Source: Actinomadura chibensis NBRC 106107 (GTDB taxonomy: Bacteria; Actinomycetota; Actinomycetes; Streptosporangiales; Streptosporangiaceae). Taken from it: DNA of 64,000 nucleotides. The notes under the pieces are model-generated. The model ran no database searches. It had not been told where the DNA came from and was given only the letters and a program-made list of their open reading frames with translations. Positions 52,035 through 59,433 of the stretch are shown piece by piece. The stretch lies in assembly GCF_001552135.1 (NCBI RefSeq), contig NZ_BCQP01000037.1, positions 62,001-126,000 of the forward strand, in the 5' to 3' direction. A program made the translations under genes and the position numbers. Position 1 is the first letter of the stretch. Each line of letters begins with the position of its first letter.

Positions 52035-52649
52035 CTAGCCCTGCTCGTCCGGGCCGGAGGCCGTGGGGACGTCCCCCTCGACCGGCTCGACCGGCTCCCG
52101 GGGGCGGCGCGGCGGCGGGGGCGGGGGCAGCGGCTCCTCGGGCGCGGGATTCTTGTTCGGGAAGATCATCTCGCAGACCTCAAGGTAGAGCTGCTCCGGG
52201 TAGGGGAGGTAGTCGACGTTGGTGAGCGCCTGGTCCTGCCCGGCGGACTCCAGGACGAACTCGCCGTAGCCGAGCATGCGGCCCGCGATCGTCCGCTTGA
52301 AGCTCATGTCGGTGACCTTGGCCAGCGGCATCATCGCGACCTTGCGGGTGATCAGGCCGGTGGTGAGCAGCATCCGCTGGTTGGTGATCACGAAGTAGTC
52401 GACGGACCACTCCGCGACGCGCCACACGAACCAGCCGAGCAGGATCAGCCAGCCCCACCACACCCAGGACATGGCCTCCTTGACCGTGTTGCTCAGCACG
52501 CCCGCGACGATCAGGCCGCCGAGCACGAGGCCGACCGGCACCATCAGGGTCGCCGGATGGCGGCGGACCGTGATGACCTGGTTCTCGTGCGGGAGCAGGT
52601 ACTTGTTCACCGACGCCGGCGCGGAGTCGCCGGGGGTTACGAGCCTCAT
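52035..52649 (-). CDS. Membrane protein with bacterial PH domain
   Basis: 204 residues. Two transmembrane segments (VPVGLVLGGLIVAGVL and WVWWGWLILLGWFVW) precede a bPH2 domain (VDYFVITNQRMLLTTGLITRKVAMMPLAKVTDMSF to YGEFVLESAGQDQALTNVDYLP). A Pro-rich tail closes the protein. It is a common actinobacterial membrane protein of unknown role; the next gene upstream (52-aa membrane protein) ends 8 bp before its start and is likely co-expressed. Confidence 0.88.
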   Translation of the reverse strand: MRLVTPGDSAPASVNKYLLPHENQVITVRRHPATLMVPVGLVLGGLIVAGVLSNTVKEAMSWVWWGWLILLGWFVWRVAEWSVDYFVITNQRMLLTTGLITRKVAMMPLAKVTDMSFKRTIAGRMLGYGEFVLESAGQDQALTNVDYLPYPEQLYLEVCEMIFPNKNPAPEEPLPPPPPPRRPREPVEPVEGDVPTASGPDEQG

Positions 52650-52656
52650 CCGAACC

Positions 52657-52815
52657 TCAGGCGATGGCGTTGACGAAGGTGGCCAGGGAGTCCGCGGCGG
52701 ACGCGAGACCGTTCGCGGCGCTCTCCACGGACCGAGCCGCGCCGTCCGGCTGGCTGATCACGTAGAACGCCACGAAGGCCACCGCGACCCACGTGATGTA
52801 CTTCTTGGCGGGCAC
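52657..52815 (-). CDS. Small membrane protein
   Basis: 52 residues from GTG 52815 with GGGAGG five bases upstream. The N-terminus MPAKKYITWVAVAFVAFYVI contains one transmembrane segment; the rest is Ala/Ser-rich helix. It is recognisable as a small actinobacterial protein by its layout ahead of the PH-domain gene. The function is unknown. Confidence 0.75.
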   Translation of the reverse strand: MPAKKYITWVAVAFVAFYVISQPDGAARSVESAANGLASAADSLATFVNAIA

Positions 52816-52956
52816 TGCTGCCTCCCGGAGCATCGTCCCACGGACCCCGAATCAGTCTCGCACAGCGCCCACGACCGGCAAAGCAGGCGCTGTCCCGCGT
52901 TCCCGCGGCCACACACCTGTCGCCATGGCGATCGGTCGCCCCTCGCGCGCCGGTGC

Positions 52957-53217
52957 CTAGGGCGCGTTGTCGAGGGACGAGCGGCGCGTCCTGCGCCGCT
53001 TCTCGGCCGCGACGGTGGCGAGCACCTCCAGGTGCCGCCGCGCGATCCGCTCCACGAGGTCGGCGGGCGCCGCCCCGATGACCTCCTCGGCCCCGTACCG
53101 GGCGGCGGAGACGCAGCGGTCCACCGTCTCGGCGGCGTGCACCCCGTCGAACTCCTCGGTGAGCCGTTCCCCGATCTCCGCGTAGCGCGGCAGGTCGCCT
53201 TCCCCTTGGTGAGCCAT
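52957..53217 (-). CDS. Small hypothetical protein
   Basis: 86 residues from ATG 53217, starting MAHQGEGDLPRYAEIGERLT. Helical, with EEFDGVHAAETVDRCVSAARYGAEEVIG and a basic end KRRRTRRSSL. It resembles short three-helix 'hypothetical' proteins seen in actinomycetes next to phosphoribosyltransferase genes, but the function is unknown. Confidence 0.75.
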   Translation of the reverse strand: MAHQGEGDLPRYAEIGERLTEEFDGVHAAETVDRCVSAARYGAEEVIGAAPADLVERIARRHLEVLATVAAEKRRRTRRSSLDNAP

Positions 53218-53425
53218 CACGTGCCCTCTATCGAGCTCGCTCGCGCCGCCCGGTCCTGACGGTCCCCTGTGCCGGGACGGCGGAGGGGAACGCGCAGTGG
53301 CGTTCCGTAGGCCCTACGTACCCTCTGCCATCGGGAACGAACATCGCCGGAGCCGACCGCGTCCCGATCGTGACCCGCCCCGGAAACGGGGCAGCACGAC
53401 GCTCACTCCCTCGCTCACACTGCGT

Positions 53426-54064
53426 TCAGACGGCGCCGTACAGGCGGTCCCCCGCGTCGCCGAGGCCGGGCATGATGAAGCCCTGCTCGTTCAGGTGGGA
53501 GTCGATCGCGGCCGTCACCACCCGGACCGGCGCGTCGAGGTCGGCGAACGCCTGCTCCAGATACTTCAGCCCCTCCGGGGCGGCGAGCAGGCAGATGGCG
53601 GTGACGTCGTCGGCGCCGCGGTCGAACAGCAGCCTGATCGCGGCGGCGAGCGTCCCGCCGGTGGCGAGCATCGGGTCGAGGACGTAGCACTGCCGTCCGG
53701 ACAGGTCGTCGGGGAGCCGGGTCGCGTACGTCTCGGCCTGCAGCGTCCCCTCGTCCCGGATCATGCCGAGGAAGCCGACCTCGGCGGTGGGCAGCAGGCG
53801 CGTCATGCCGTCCAGCATCCCGAGCCCGGCGCGCAGGATCGGCACCACGAGCGGCTTCGGGCTCGCCAGCTGGACGCCCGCCGTCTCGACGAGCGGCGTC
53901 CGGACGGTGACCTCGGTGACCCGGACGTCGCGGGTCGCCTCGTAGGCGAGGAGGGTGACGAGCTCGTCCGCCAGCCGCCGAAAGGTGGGGGAGTCGGTGC
54001 GGACGTCCCGCAGCGTGGTGAGCTTGTGCGCGACCAGCGGGTGGTCGACGGCGAGGGTCTGCAT
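53426..54064 (-). CDS. upp: Uracil phosphoribosyltransferase
   Basis: 212 residues from ATG 54064 (MQTLAVDHPLVAHKLTTLRD). The PRPP-binding loop is YVLDPMLATGGTLAAAI and the uracil-binding end GFIMPGLGDAGDRLYGA. It converts uracil and PRPP to UMP in pyrimidine salvage. A much longer upstream frame is a shadow. The deaminase-associated genes and tadA lie nearby, a common actinobacterial neighbourhood. Confidence 0.97.
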   Translation of the reverse strand: MQTLAVDHPLVAHKLTTLRDVRTDSPTFRRLADELVTLLAYEATRDVRVTEVTVRTPLVETAGVQLASPKPLVVPILRAGLGMLDGMTRLLPTAEVGFLGMIRDEGTLQAETYATRLPDDLSGRQCYVLDPMLATGGTLAAAIRLLFDRGADDVTAICLLAAPEGLKYLEQAFADLDAPVRVVTAAIDSHLNEQGFIMPGLGDAGDRLYGAV

Positions 54065-54148
54065 CCGCTCACGGTAGCCCACCTCGGAAGATCGGCCGGA
54101 GCCCGGCGAAATAGGATAGGACGCCGCTGAGCTGGGCAGTATGGCGGT

Positions 54149-54526
54149 ATGAACAGCGAAAGCGATCAGCGGCCGGAAGGGGCGGCGCGGGCCCGCGAGT
54201 CCGCGCCCGACCCGCCCGCGGCCGCGGCGCCCACGCCGGCCTCCGCCTCCGCCCCCGCCGCTGCCTGCGATGAGACCGCCCTCCCCGCCGGCGACTCCGC
54301 TCCCGCCCCCGCCGTCTCGACGCGTCCGGGCCCGCAGGGCGACATCGCCCCGGAGGAGGTCCGCGAGATCACTCCCGAGGAGGTCCGCGAACGGCTCCGC
54401 CGCCGGGCGATCTTCCTGCGCGAGCTGGCGGAGGCCCGCGAACTGCGCCGCCGGGTGACCCCGCACCGGTCGCGCCGCGCGCGGATCCACGCCGCGCTCC
54501 GCCGCCGCACGTTCCGCATCAACTGA
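54149..54526 (+). CDS. Hypothetical protein, disordered N-terminus and basic helical C-terminus
   Basis: 125 residues from ATG 54149. Residues 1-65 are Ala/Pro/Ser-rich; the second half has a repeated EEVRE motif and highly charged helices (ERLRRRAIFLRELAEARELR; HRSRRARIHAALRRRTFR). It may be real because the C-terminal half has a consistent charge pattern, but low complexity keeps confidence modest. Confidence 0.5.
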   Translation: MNSESDQRPEGAARARESAPDPPAAAAPTPASASAPAAACDETALPAGDSAPAPAVSTRPGPQGDIAPEEVREITPEEVRERLRRRAIFLRELAEARELRRRVTPHRSRRARIHAALRRRTFRIN

Positions 54527-54697
54527 CGCCGGTGAGGGCGGTTCCGGGAACGGTGGATTCGTACGACTGGGCACCGGTTCGTGGCGCTGACTCCCCGCCT
54601 CACGCGCCGGTGCGGCGCCCAGTTTGACGGTGGGGCGTACGAGCGCGCGCCGCATCTGCGACCATGCCCTGGCAGGAAACGTGCCGGTGGGGTGGAG

Positions 54698-55183
54698 ATG
54701 ACGGATGTCGACGCGACGGACTTCGCCGTCGTGGTGTACCGGGAAGACGAGGGCTGGGAGGCCGAGATCCTCCCGGTGGCGCTGACCGAGGACCTCGCGG
54801 GGCTGATCCACGCCCTGCGCCAGCAGCCGAGCCTGGGCGGGACGGTCGGGCTGGTCTCGGTCGGCGACGACTTCTTCGTCGCGATCCGCCTGCTCGGCGA
54901 CGAGGTGATGGTGTTCCTCTCGGACGTCACGGCCTCCGTCGACTGGCCGCTCGCCGGGCAGGTCCTCGACTACCTGGACATCCCGATCCCCGAGGACGAG
55001 GAGCTCGACCAGGTCCTCCCGGTCGGCGACATGTCCATCTTCGCGGACCTGGGCCTGGACGAGATGGAGCTCGGCGCCATCTCCGGCGACCTGGAGCTGT
55101 ACCCGGACGAGATGCTCCTCAGCATCGCGGGCCGCATCGGCTTCGCCCCCGCCTTCGAGCGCGCTATGGACGCCATCGCCTGA
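54698..55183 (+). CDS. tRNA adenosine deaminase-associated protein, copy 1
   Basis: 161 residues from ATG 54698 with GTGGAG upstream. Starts TDFAVVVYREDEGWEAEILP and contains LIHALRQQPSLGGTVGLVSVGDDFFVAIRL; an acidic beta-rich protein that I recognise as the tadA-linked family of actinobacteria. The role is unproved, presumed to aid or regulate TadA. A second, divergent copy follows. Confidence 0.88.
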   Translation: MTDVDATDFAVVVYREDEGWEAEILPVALTEDLAGLIHALRQQPSLGGTVGLVSVGDDFFVAIRLLGDEVMVFLSDVTASVDWPLAGQVLDYLDIPIPEDEELDQVLPVGDMSIFADLGLDEMELGAISGDLELYPDEMLLSIAGRIGFAPAFERAMDAIA

Positions 55184-55314
55184 CGCGCGTCCGCGGCGGG
55201 GGCGCCTCCGAATCGTCCCCCCGATCCGGACGCGAGGACGGTTTCCCGGCGGCCGTGCCCTGGTCGCGGGGGTCAGGGGTGTGTCTCCGGTACCCGTTGG
55301 GTCACAATTGGCAC

Positions 55315-55752
55315 GTGTCCTATTTCGCCGCCGTGTTCGCGCGGACCCCGCAGGGCTGGGTCGGCGCCGAGGCCGTGCTCGCCGAGGCCGAGCACGCCGA
55401 CGACGTCGCCGACCTGATGCGGGAGGCGGCCGTCGAGTCCTACGGCGACCCGGTGGTGCTGCTCGCCGAGGCCGACGACGACTGGTTCGCGATCGTCCGG
55501 CTGGACGGCGAGGACGAGCCGCGCGCCTACGTCTCCACCGTCCGCGAGGACGGGCTCGGGTCCCTGTTCCAGCAGCTCGTCGGCGAGATCCCGGACGGCG
55601 ACCCGGGTGGCGACCCCGGCCTCCTCGACGACCTCGGCCTGGCCGCCGAGCGCGTCAGCGACCTCGGCGAACGCGCGCTCCCCGGCGACGCCCTGCTGGC
55701 CGTGGCCGAACAGGCGGGCTTCGGCGAAGAATTCGACCGCCTCCGTGACTGA
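55315..55752 (+). CDS. tRNA adenosine deaminase-associated protein, copy 2
   Basis: 145 residues from GTG 55315 (MSYFAAVFARTPQGWVGAEAV). Same pattern as copy 1: an N-terminal strand-turn-strand with a central W and VVLLAEADDDWFAIVRLDGEDEPRAYVS, and a matching end ALLAVAEQAGFGEEFDRL against LLSIAGRIGFAPAFERAM. It overlaps the start of tadA by 8 bp, which ties it functionally to TadA. Confidence 0.85.
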   Translation: MSYFAAVFARTPQGWVGAEAVLAEAEHADDVADLMREAAVESYGDPVVLLAEADDDWFAIVRLDGEDEPRAYVSTVREDGLGSLFQQLVGEIPDGDPGGDPGLLDDLGLAAERVSDLGERALPGDALLAVAEQAGFGEEFDRLRD

Positions 55753-56218
55753 CCCCGTGGTGGAGGGGCTCGCGGGGGTGATGCGGTCGGCGCTCGGCGA
55801 GGCGCGGAAGGCGCTGGACGCCGGGGAGGTGCCGGTCGGGGCCGTCGTCCTGGACGCGTCCGGCGAGATCGTCGGCGCCGGGCACAACGACCGGGAGCGC
55901 GGCGGCGACCCGACCGCGCACGCGGAGATCATCGCGATGCGGGCGGCCGCTCGGGCGCTCGGGACGTGGCGGCTGGCCGGATGCACGCTGGTCGTCACGC
56001 TGGAGCCGTGCACGATGTGCGCCGGGGCCTGCGTCCAGGCGCGGCTCGGACGCCTCGTCTACGGCGCGGTCGACCCGAAGGCGGGCGCGGTGGGGTCGCT
56101 GTGGGACGTCGTCCGGGATCGGCGGCTCAACCACCGTCCCGAAGTCGTCGCCGAAGTGCTGGCGGACGAGTGCGGCGCGCTCCTAACCGAGTTCTTCGCG
56201 CGCCGCCGCGTCCGGTAG
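55745..56218 (+). CDS. tadA: tRNA-specific adenosine deaminase TadA
   Basis: 157 residues from GTG 55745. The zinc motifs are HAEIIAMRAAAR (catalytic H and E) and EPCTMCAGACVQARL, with the substrate segment NDRERGGDPTAHAE. It converts A34 to inosine in tRNA-Arg(ACG). It is translationally coupled to the associated protein and followed by tRNA-Ser(CGA) 11 bp after its stop. Confidence 0.96.
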   Translation: MTDPVVEGLAGVMRSALGEARKALDAGEVPVGAVVLDASGEIVGAGHNDRERGGDPTAHAEIIAMRAAARALGTWRLAGCTLVVTLEPCTMCAGACVQARLGRLVYGAVDPKAGAVGSLWDVVRDRRLNHRPEVVAEVLADECGALLTEFFARRRVR

Positions 56219-56228
56219 GCTCTCCCGC

Positions 56229-56313
56229 GGTGGTGTCGCCTAGTGGACGAGGGCGCACGCCTCGAAAGCGTGTGAAGGGCAACCTTCCGTGGGTTCGAAT
56301 CCCACCACCACCG
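56229..56313 (+). tRNA. tRNA-Ser (anticodon CGA)
   Basis: Acceptor GGTGGTG (56229-56235) pairs with CACCACC (56306-56312), discriminator G. The anticodon stem CACGC/GCGTG encloses CTCGAAA, giving CGA. A long variable arm is present. 85 nt. Confidence 0.97.
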
Positions 56314-56322
56314 CCACCAGAA

Positions 56323-56353
56323 AAGGCCGCACCCCCCAAGGGGCTGCGGCCTT
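56323..56353 (+). terminator. Hairpin terminator after tRNA-Ser(CGA)
   Basis: AAGGCCGCA (56323-56331) pairs with TGCGGCCTT (56345-56353), with an inner CCCC/GGGG pair. It ends transcription of the tRNA. Confidence 0.75.
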
Positions 56354-56369
56354 CTCCATCTCCCCCGAG

Positions 56370-56507
56370 CAACTCAGCGGGCCAGGCGACCGTGGGCCGA
56401 CTCAGAGGCCAGGCGACCGTGATGGCGGGGCCGCCCCGGAGGGTCGGCCGACCGCGGTGGTGCCGACTCGGAAAGTCAGGCGACCGTGGTGGTGCCGACT
56501 TGGAGGG
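56370..56507. repeat. Degenerate repeats of about 37 bp
   Basis: Three or four imperfect copies of a unit containing CAGGCGACCGTGGTGGTGCCGACT lie between the tRNA terminator and the stop of the DMT transporter gene. No protein-like frame. Confidence 0.55.
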
Positions 56508-57389
56508 TCAGCCGACTGTGACGAGGGCGACGCCCGCGACGGCGATGGCCATGCCCACTCGTTGGACGGCGCGCAGGCGTTCGCTGTAGGCGATCCGGGC
56601 CAGCAGCACCGTGATCGCCGGGTAGAGCGACGTCAGGACGGCGGCGAGGCTGAGCATCCCCCGGTGCGCGGCGAGGAAGTACAGCGCGTTCGCGCCCGCG
56701 TCGAGGACGCCGGACAGCAGCGCCAGCGCGACCATCGTCCGGCCGGGCATGCGCGGGCCGAGCCCGGAGCCGCGCAGCACGACGGCCGCCAGCGCCACCG
56801 CGACGATGGACAGCGTGCCCACCCGGGCGCCGACGATCGGCCAGAGCCCGGCGCCGTCCCCGGCGGTCTTCAGCAGCACGTAGAAGATCCCGAAGCAGGC
56901 ACCGGACAGGCCCGCCATCAGCGGCCCGGAGTCGAGCGGGCGCCACGAGGCGGGCGCCGCGGTGTCGCCGTCCAGCCCGCCCTTCTCGGCCTCCATGCTG
57001 ACCAGCCCGATCGCGACGAGGCACAGCAGCACCCCGAGCAGGACGGACATGTCCAGCCGCTCCCCCCGCATGACCCCGACCCCCACCGGCAGGACGGCGG
57101 CGGCCAGCGCGGACACCGGGGCCACCACGCTCATCGGCCCGCGGGCGAGGGCGCGGTAGAAGGCGATCAGGCCCGTCCCGCCGAAGAGGCCGCCCGCGAA
57201 CCCGCAGGCCATGGGGCCGGGCGCGGGGTCCCCGGCGGCGAGCAGCGCGAGCACGAGCACGACCACGAGCCCGCCCGGGACGCACCAGGTCAGCGCCTTC
57301 AACGTGGTCGACTTCCGGGCGACGGCGCCGCCGAGGAAGTCGGCCACCCCGTAGGCGAGGGCCGCGCTCAGCGCCAGGGCGGTGACCAT
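56508..57389 (-). CDS. EamA/DMT-superfamily exporter
   Basis: 293 residues from ATG 57389, sharing one base with the stop of the B3/B4 gene. Ten hydrophobic segments in two EamA repeats (LALSAALAYGVADFLGGAVA; GLSGACFGIFYVLLKTAGDG). Drug/metabolite exporters of this kind often come with a B3/B4-domain protein and an XRE-cupin regulator; all three are present here (57389-58054 and 58854-59426). Confidence 0.92.
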   Translation of the reverse strand: MVTALALSAALAYGVADFLGGAVARKSTTLKALTWCVPGGLVVVLVLALLAAGDPAPGPMACGFAGGLFGGTGLIAFYRALARGPMSVVAPVSALAAAVLPVGVGVMRGERLDMSVLLGVLLCLVAIGLVSMEAEKGGLDGDTAAPASWRPLDSGPLMAGLSGACFGIFYVLLKTAGDGAGLWPIVGARVGTLSIVAVALAAVVLRGSGLGPRMPGRTMVALALLSGVLDAGANALYFLAAHRGMLSLAAVLTSLYPAITVLLARIAYSERLRAVQRVGMAIAVAGVALVTVG

Positions 57390-58054
57390 CACCGCCCGCC
57401 GATCAGCCGGGTCTCGACCCGGACGTCCGGCGCGATGGCGCGGAGCCTTTCCGCGAGCTTGTCGCCCGCCTCGTACAGCCGGTCGATCGGGTACGGCTCA
57501 AGGCGTTCGAGCAGGAAGAACCCGTTCTTGGTGGTCTCGGTGAGGCGCGTCCTGACGCACTGCCGCCAGTTCCAGCGGCGGCAGGTGACGCCCGCGTCGT
57601 CGCGCCAGACGACCTCGCCCGGGTCCGGGTGCTCCACGGCGGGCGCACCGGCCGCGATCACGTCGAACGGCTCCTCGCCGGTGGCCCTGACCAGGCGGGC
57701 CGCGCCGCGGTAGGCGTCGAGGTCCTCGCCGCCGATCGGCAGGGCGTACTCGACGCTGACGGCGTTGTAGGCGTCCACGACCCGGTTGACGGACGGGAGC
57801 GCGTCGGCGCGGCGGAGCAGCGCGTCCACCGAGGGACGGGTCCGCTTCGGCTTCGCGCCGAACGCCCGGTACGCCTCCCGCCACGCCTCGACGTGCGGGT
57901 CGTCCGGGTCGGCCTGCCCGGCGGCGTCCGCCAGCCAGCCCTCCGACACCTGATCGCTCGGCCCGTTCACGAGCCCTTCGGCGACGACGGCGAGCACGGC
58001 GAAGTCGGGCCGCAACTCCCGGACGGCCTCGTCGACCACGACCCGGTCCAGCAT
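57389..58054 (-). CDS. B3/B4 tRNA-binding domain protein
   Basis: 221 residues from ATG 58054 with GGAGGGTGCAGGG upstream (ATG 58069 also possible). The B3/B4 domain of phenylalanyl-tRNA synthetase beta subunits is seen in RPSVDALLRRADALPSVNRVVDAYNAVSVEYALPIGGEDLDAY. Stand-alone members are thought to edit or sense tRNA or amino acids. Forms an operon with the DMT exporter. Confidence 0.88.
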   Translation of the reverse strand: MLDRVVVDEAVRELRPDFAVLAVVAEGLVNGPSDQVSEGWLADAAGQADPDDPHVEAWREAYRAFGAKPKRTRPSVDALLRRADALPSVNRVVDAYNAVSVEYALPIGGEDLDAYRGAARLVRATGEEPFDVIAAGAPAVEHPDPGEVVWRDDAGVTCRRWNWRQCVRTRLTETTKNGFFLLERLEPYPIDRLYEAGDKLAERLRAIAPDVRVETRLIGGR

Positions 58055-58084
58055 CCCTGCACCCTCCAACCACGGTCACTTTAA

Positions 58085-58100
58085 TGATATCGAAATACCA
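58085..58100. promoter_or_regulatory. Imperfect palindrome TGATAT-CGAA-ATACCA, likely operator
   Basis: The two 6-bp arms are complementary except at one position. It is AT-rich in GC-rich surroundings and lies 30 bp upstream of the B3/B4-DMT operon. The best candidate binder is the nearby XRE-cupin regulator. Confidence 0.5.
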
Positions 58101-58131
58101 TCATACCGACCGGGTGGGGATGGTCGCCGAC

Positions 58132-58539
58132 TCAGGATCCGGTGAGCCGCCGACGCACCTGGGTCAGTTCCTCCGGCGAGGCCACGGCGGGATCCCACAT
58201 CGGACGCACGTCGTCCCCGTTCCAGCGCGGGACGAGGTGGACATGGAAATGGAAGACCTCCTGCCCCGCCGCCTCGCCGCTGGAGTGGACGACGTTCAGA
58301 CCGTCCGGCCCGAGCCTCGCCTCCAGCAGGGCGGCGACCCGGCGGACCAGCCGAGCGACATGGACGTGATCGGCGTCGGTGATCTCCCAGATGTCGGCGG
58401 CGTGCGCACGCGGCACGACGAGCGTGTGCCCGGGGTTCGCGGGCGCGATGTCGAGAAACGCCACGGCATGCTCGTCCGCGGCCACCTGGTACGAGGGCAG
58501 CGTCCCAGCGACGATTCCGCAGAAGGTGCAGTCATCCAC
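58132..58539 (-). CDS. HIT-family hydrolase
   Basis: 135 residues starting MDDCTFCGIVAGTLPSYQVA, with the histidine triad in FHFHVHLVPRW and zinc-type CTFC. It hydrolyses nucleoside phosphoramidates or dinucleoside polyphosphates. It sits apart from the DMT operon on the same strand, about 77 bp downstream of that operon's start. Confidence 0.95.
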   Translation of the reverse strand: MDDCTFCGIVAGTLPSYQVAADEHAVAFLDIAPANPGHTLVVPRAHAADIWEITDADHVHVARLVRRVAALLEARLGPDGLNVVHSSGEAAGQEVFHFHVHLVPRWNGDDVRPMWDPAVASPEELTQVRRRLTGS

Positions 58540-58549
58540 ACCGCCATTC

Positions 58550-58790
58550 TCAACACCACCCCCACGCCGCCCACGCCGCCCACGCCGCCCACGCCACCCG
58601 CGCCGACCACGCCGCCTGTGCCGACCACACCGACCACGCCGCCGGTGGCGACCGCGCCACCCGTGCCGCCCGTGGCGACCATGCCGACCGTGGCGACCAC
58701 GCCGCCGGTGGCGACCGCGCCACCCGCGCCACCCGTGCCGCCCGTGGCGACCGCGCCGACCGTGGCGACCGCGCTGACCGTGCTGTCGGG
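58550..58790. repeat. Minisatellite of CCACGCCGC- and GTGGCGACC-type units
   Basis: About 240 bp of 9-bp multiples: CCCACGCCG units at 58555-58610, then GCCGGTGGCGACCGCGCCACC-type mixtures to about 58790. Frames across it read only Pro-Thr or Val-Ala-Thr repeats. It separates the HIT gene from the XRE-cupin gene. Confidence 0.85.
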
Positions 58791-58853
58791 CGGGGTGGGT
58801 GGGGGATGCGTAAGACTGGGGGTGGTCGGGGGCGGGCTTTGGGGTGGAGTGAG

Positions 58854-59426
58854 GTGGCGCGGTTGAGTGGGCAGGGGGCGATCGGGGAGGCCGTGGCGCG
58901 GACCGTGCGGGCGTTGCGGGCCGGGCACGGGTGGAGCCTGGACGAGCTGGCCGGACGCGCCGGGGTCAGCAAGGGCGTCCTGGTCGGGCTGGAGCAGGGG
59001 CGCGGCAATCCGAACCTCGGGACGCTCATCCGGATCTCGGACGCGCTCGGCGTCCCGCTGACGCGGCTCGTGCAGGTGGAGGAGGAGCCGCCGGTGCGGA
59101 TGTTCCGGCCGGAGCGGCACGTGGTCCTGTGGGAGGGCACTGAGGGCGGGACGGGGACGCTGCTCGCCGGGTCCGATCCGCGGCCGTCGCTGGAGCTGTG
59201 GCGGTGGGTGCTGCGGCCGGGGGAGACGCGGGAGAGCGACGCGCACGTGCCCGGCACCAAGGAAATCGTGTACGTGCAGGAGGGCACGCTGACGCTCGGC
59301 GTCGACGGGCGGACGGACCTGGTCGAGGAGGGGGCGGCGGCCGTGTTCGTCGGCGACCGTCCCCACTCGTACGGCAACGCGGGTAAGGGCGAGGTGCGGT
59401 TCATCCTGGCCGTCCTCGATCTGTGA
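58854..59426 (+). CDS. XRE-cupin regulator
   Basis: 190 residues from GTG 58854 (GGAGTGAG upstream; an ATG at 58806 would add 16 residues). The helix-turn-helix is RALRAGHGWSLDELAGRAGVSKGVLVGLEQGRGNPNLGTLIRISDALGVPLTRLV; the cupin follows (RWVLRPGETRESDAHVPGTKEIVYVQEGTLTLGVDG). It is divergent from the HIT and B3/B4-DMT genes. It probably senses an amino acid or drug-like ligand and controls the exporter operon. Confidence 0.9.
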   Translation: MARLSGQGAIGEAVARTVRALRAGHGWSLDELAGRAGVSKGVLVGLEQGRGNPNLGTLIRISDALGVPLTRLVQVEEEPPVRMFRPERHVVLWEGTEGGTGTLLAGSDPRPSLELWRWVLRPGETRESDAHVPGTKEIVYVQEGTLTLGVDGRTDLVEEGAAAVFVGDRPHSYGNAGKGEVRFILAVLDL

Positions 59427-59433
59427 GCGAAGG

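Noticed and set aside
58556..58866. Pro-Thr-rich surface protein encoded by the repeats
   Set aside because: Open in several frames merely because of the 9-bp unit; no signal peptide or ribosome-binding site.
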